A stretch of 64,000 nucleotides of DNA, from NCBI RefSeq assembly GCF_900099815.1, contig NZ_FNCW01000013.1, positions 19,335 to 83,334 on the forward strand. The letters run 5' to 3'. Each line of letters opens with the position of its first letter. Position 1 is the first letter of the stretch. Made by a program: the position numbers and the translations under genes. Below are positions 63,843 to 64,000 of the stretch, piece after piece. The stretch is from Psychroflexus sediminis. GTDB taxonomy: Bacteria; Bacteroidota; Bacteroidia; Flavobacteriales; Flavobacteriaceae. A model generated the notes under the pieces. The model saw nothing but the letters and a program-made list of their open reading frames with translations. It searched no databases and had not been told where the DNA came from.

Positions 63843-64000
63843 AGATAAGCTCTTCGGATAATTAGTATCACTTGGCTATGACATTACTGCCTTTACACCT
63901 GTGACCTATCAACCCCATCGTCTTTGGGGATCCTTTAAAGAAATCTCATCTTGTGGTGGGTTTCGCGCTTATATGCTTTCAGCGCTTATCCCTTCCAAAC
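63843..64000 (-). rRNA. rrl: 23S ribosomal RNA, 3' end only (cut by window edge)
   Basis: The minus strand reads GTTTGGAAGGGATAAGCGCT, then GAAAGCATATAAGCGCGAAA and so on to GTGATACTAATTATCCGAAG before the 3' end (AGCTTATC). This is the terminal domain VI of 23S rRNA. The gene continues beyond base 64000. Confidence 0.93.

Overview
The window is a 64 kb piece of a low-GC chromosome from a member of the Bacteroidota, most likely family Flavobacteriaceae. I base this on gene content: a bacillithiol GlcNAc-malate synthase (bshA) next to a GH3/serine-hydrolase fusion, DUF4294 beside an M42 peptidase, tsaD divergent from tamB, an rsmE/DUF4159/trmH/THUMP-like methyltransferase operon, a GyrA and ClpC of Bacteroidota type, many SxxC lipoproteins, and several good matches to the Bacteroidota promoter (TTTG, about 18-20 bases, TAnnTTTG). 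I cannot name the genus. No insertion sequence, prophage, integron, CRISPR array or tRNA gene is visible. It reads as ordinary, compact core chromosome, with non-ATG starts in some envelope genes and convergent genes that often touch or overlap.

Layout: 1-3439 holds envelope and secreted proteins (a TlpA-like thioredoxin cut by the left edge, a small outer-membrane barrel, a small lipoprotein, an M1 metallopeptidase). 3436-6584 is menE, a CPBP membrane protease and menC (menaquinone synthesis). 6672-9088 has the ABC-F factor EttA, a DinB-fold protein and a 58-residue membrane protein. 9194-12551 is a translationally coupled trio (RLAN/ATP-grasp ligase, GCS2-like ligase, N-formylglutamate amidohydrolase) that looks like a dedicated amide-bond or peptide metabolism system; it is the most interesting locus here. 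12710-18485 has a 1-Cys peroxiredoxin, MtaB, an oligopeptide-binding lipoprotein, RmuC and a thioesterase. 18725-20324 is the PII/ammonium transporter pair behind a large palindrome.

20597-31326 has DUF4294, an M42 peptidase, an SMP-30 lipoprotein, a dicarboxylate/amino-acid symporter with chorismate synthase, an LpxH-like phosphoesterase, a lipoprotein, a large YdiJ-like FAD/Fe-S dehydrogenase and the hibernation factor HPF. 31395-37983 has a TPR protein, gyrA and clpC. 38059-40516 has a small membrane protein, a small stress-type protein, dps with a decayed tandem copy, and an MscS channel. 40517-47682 is bshA, the GH3/serine-hydrolase fusion and an Fe-S electron-transfer group. 47685-59140 is rich in outer-envelope assembly: an MCE (MlaD-like) protein, an amidase with a SPOR-like tail, LptD and TamB, with RidA and an SSS symporter between. 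59252-63450 is tsaD and an RNA-modification operon. The right edge is the end of a minus-strand rRNA operon (5S complete, 23S cut by the window edge).

Functional links: MtaB and TsaD act in sequence on tRNA A37 (t6A then ms2t6A); RsmE and the TrmH-like enzyme are further RNA modifiers; HPF and EttA act on the ribosome; BshA, the peroxiredoxin and Dps belong to thiol and oxidative defence; LptD, TamB and the MCE protein move lipids or proteins to the outer membrane.
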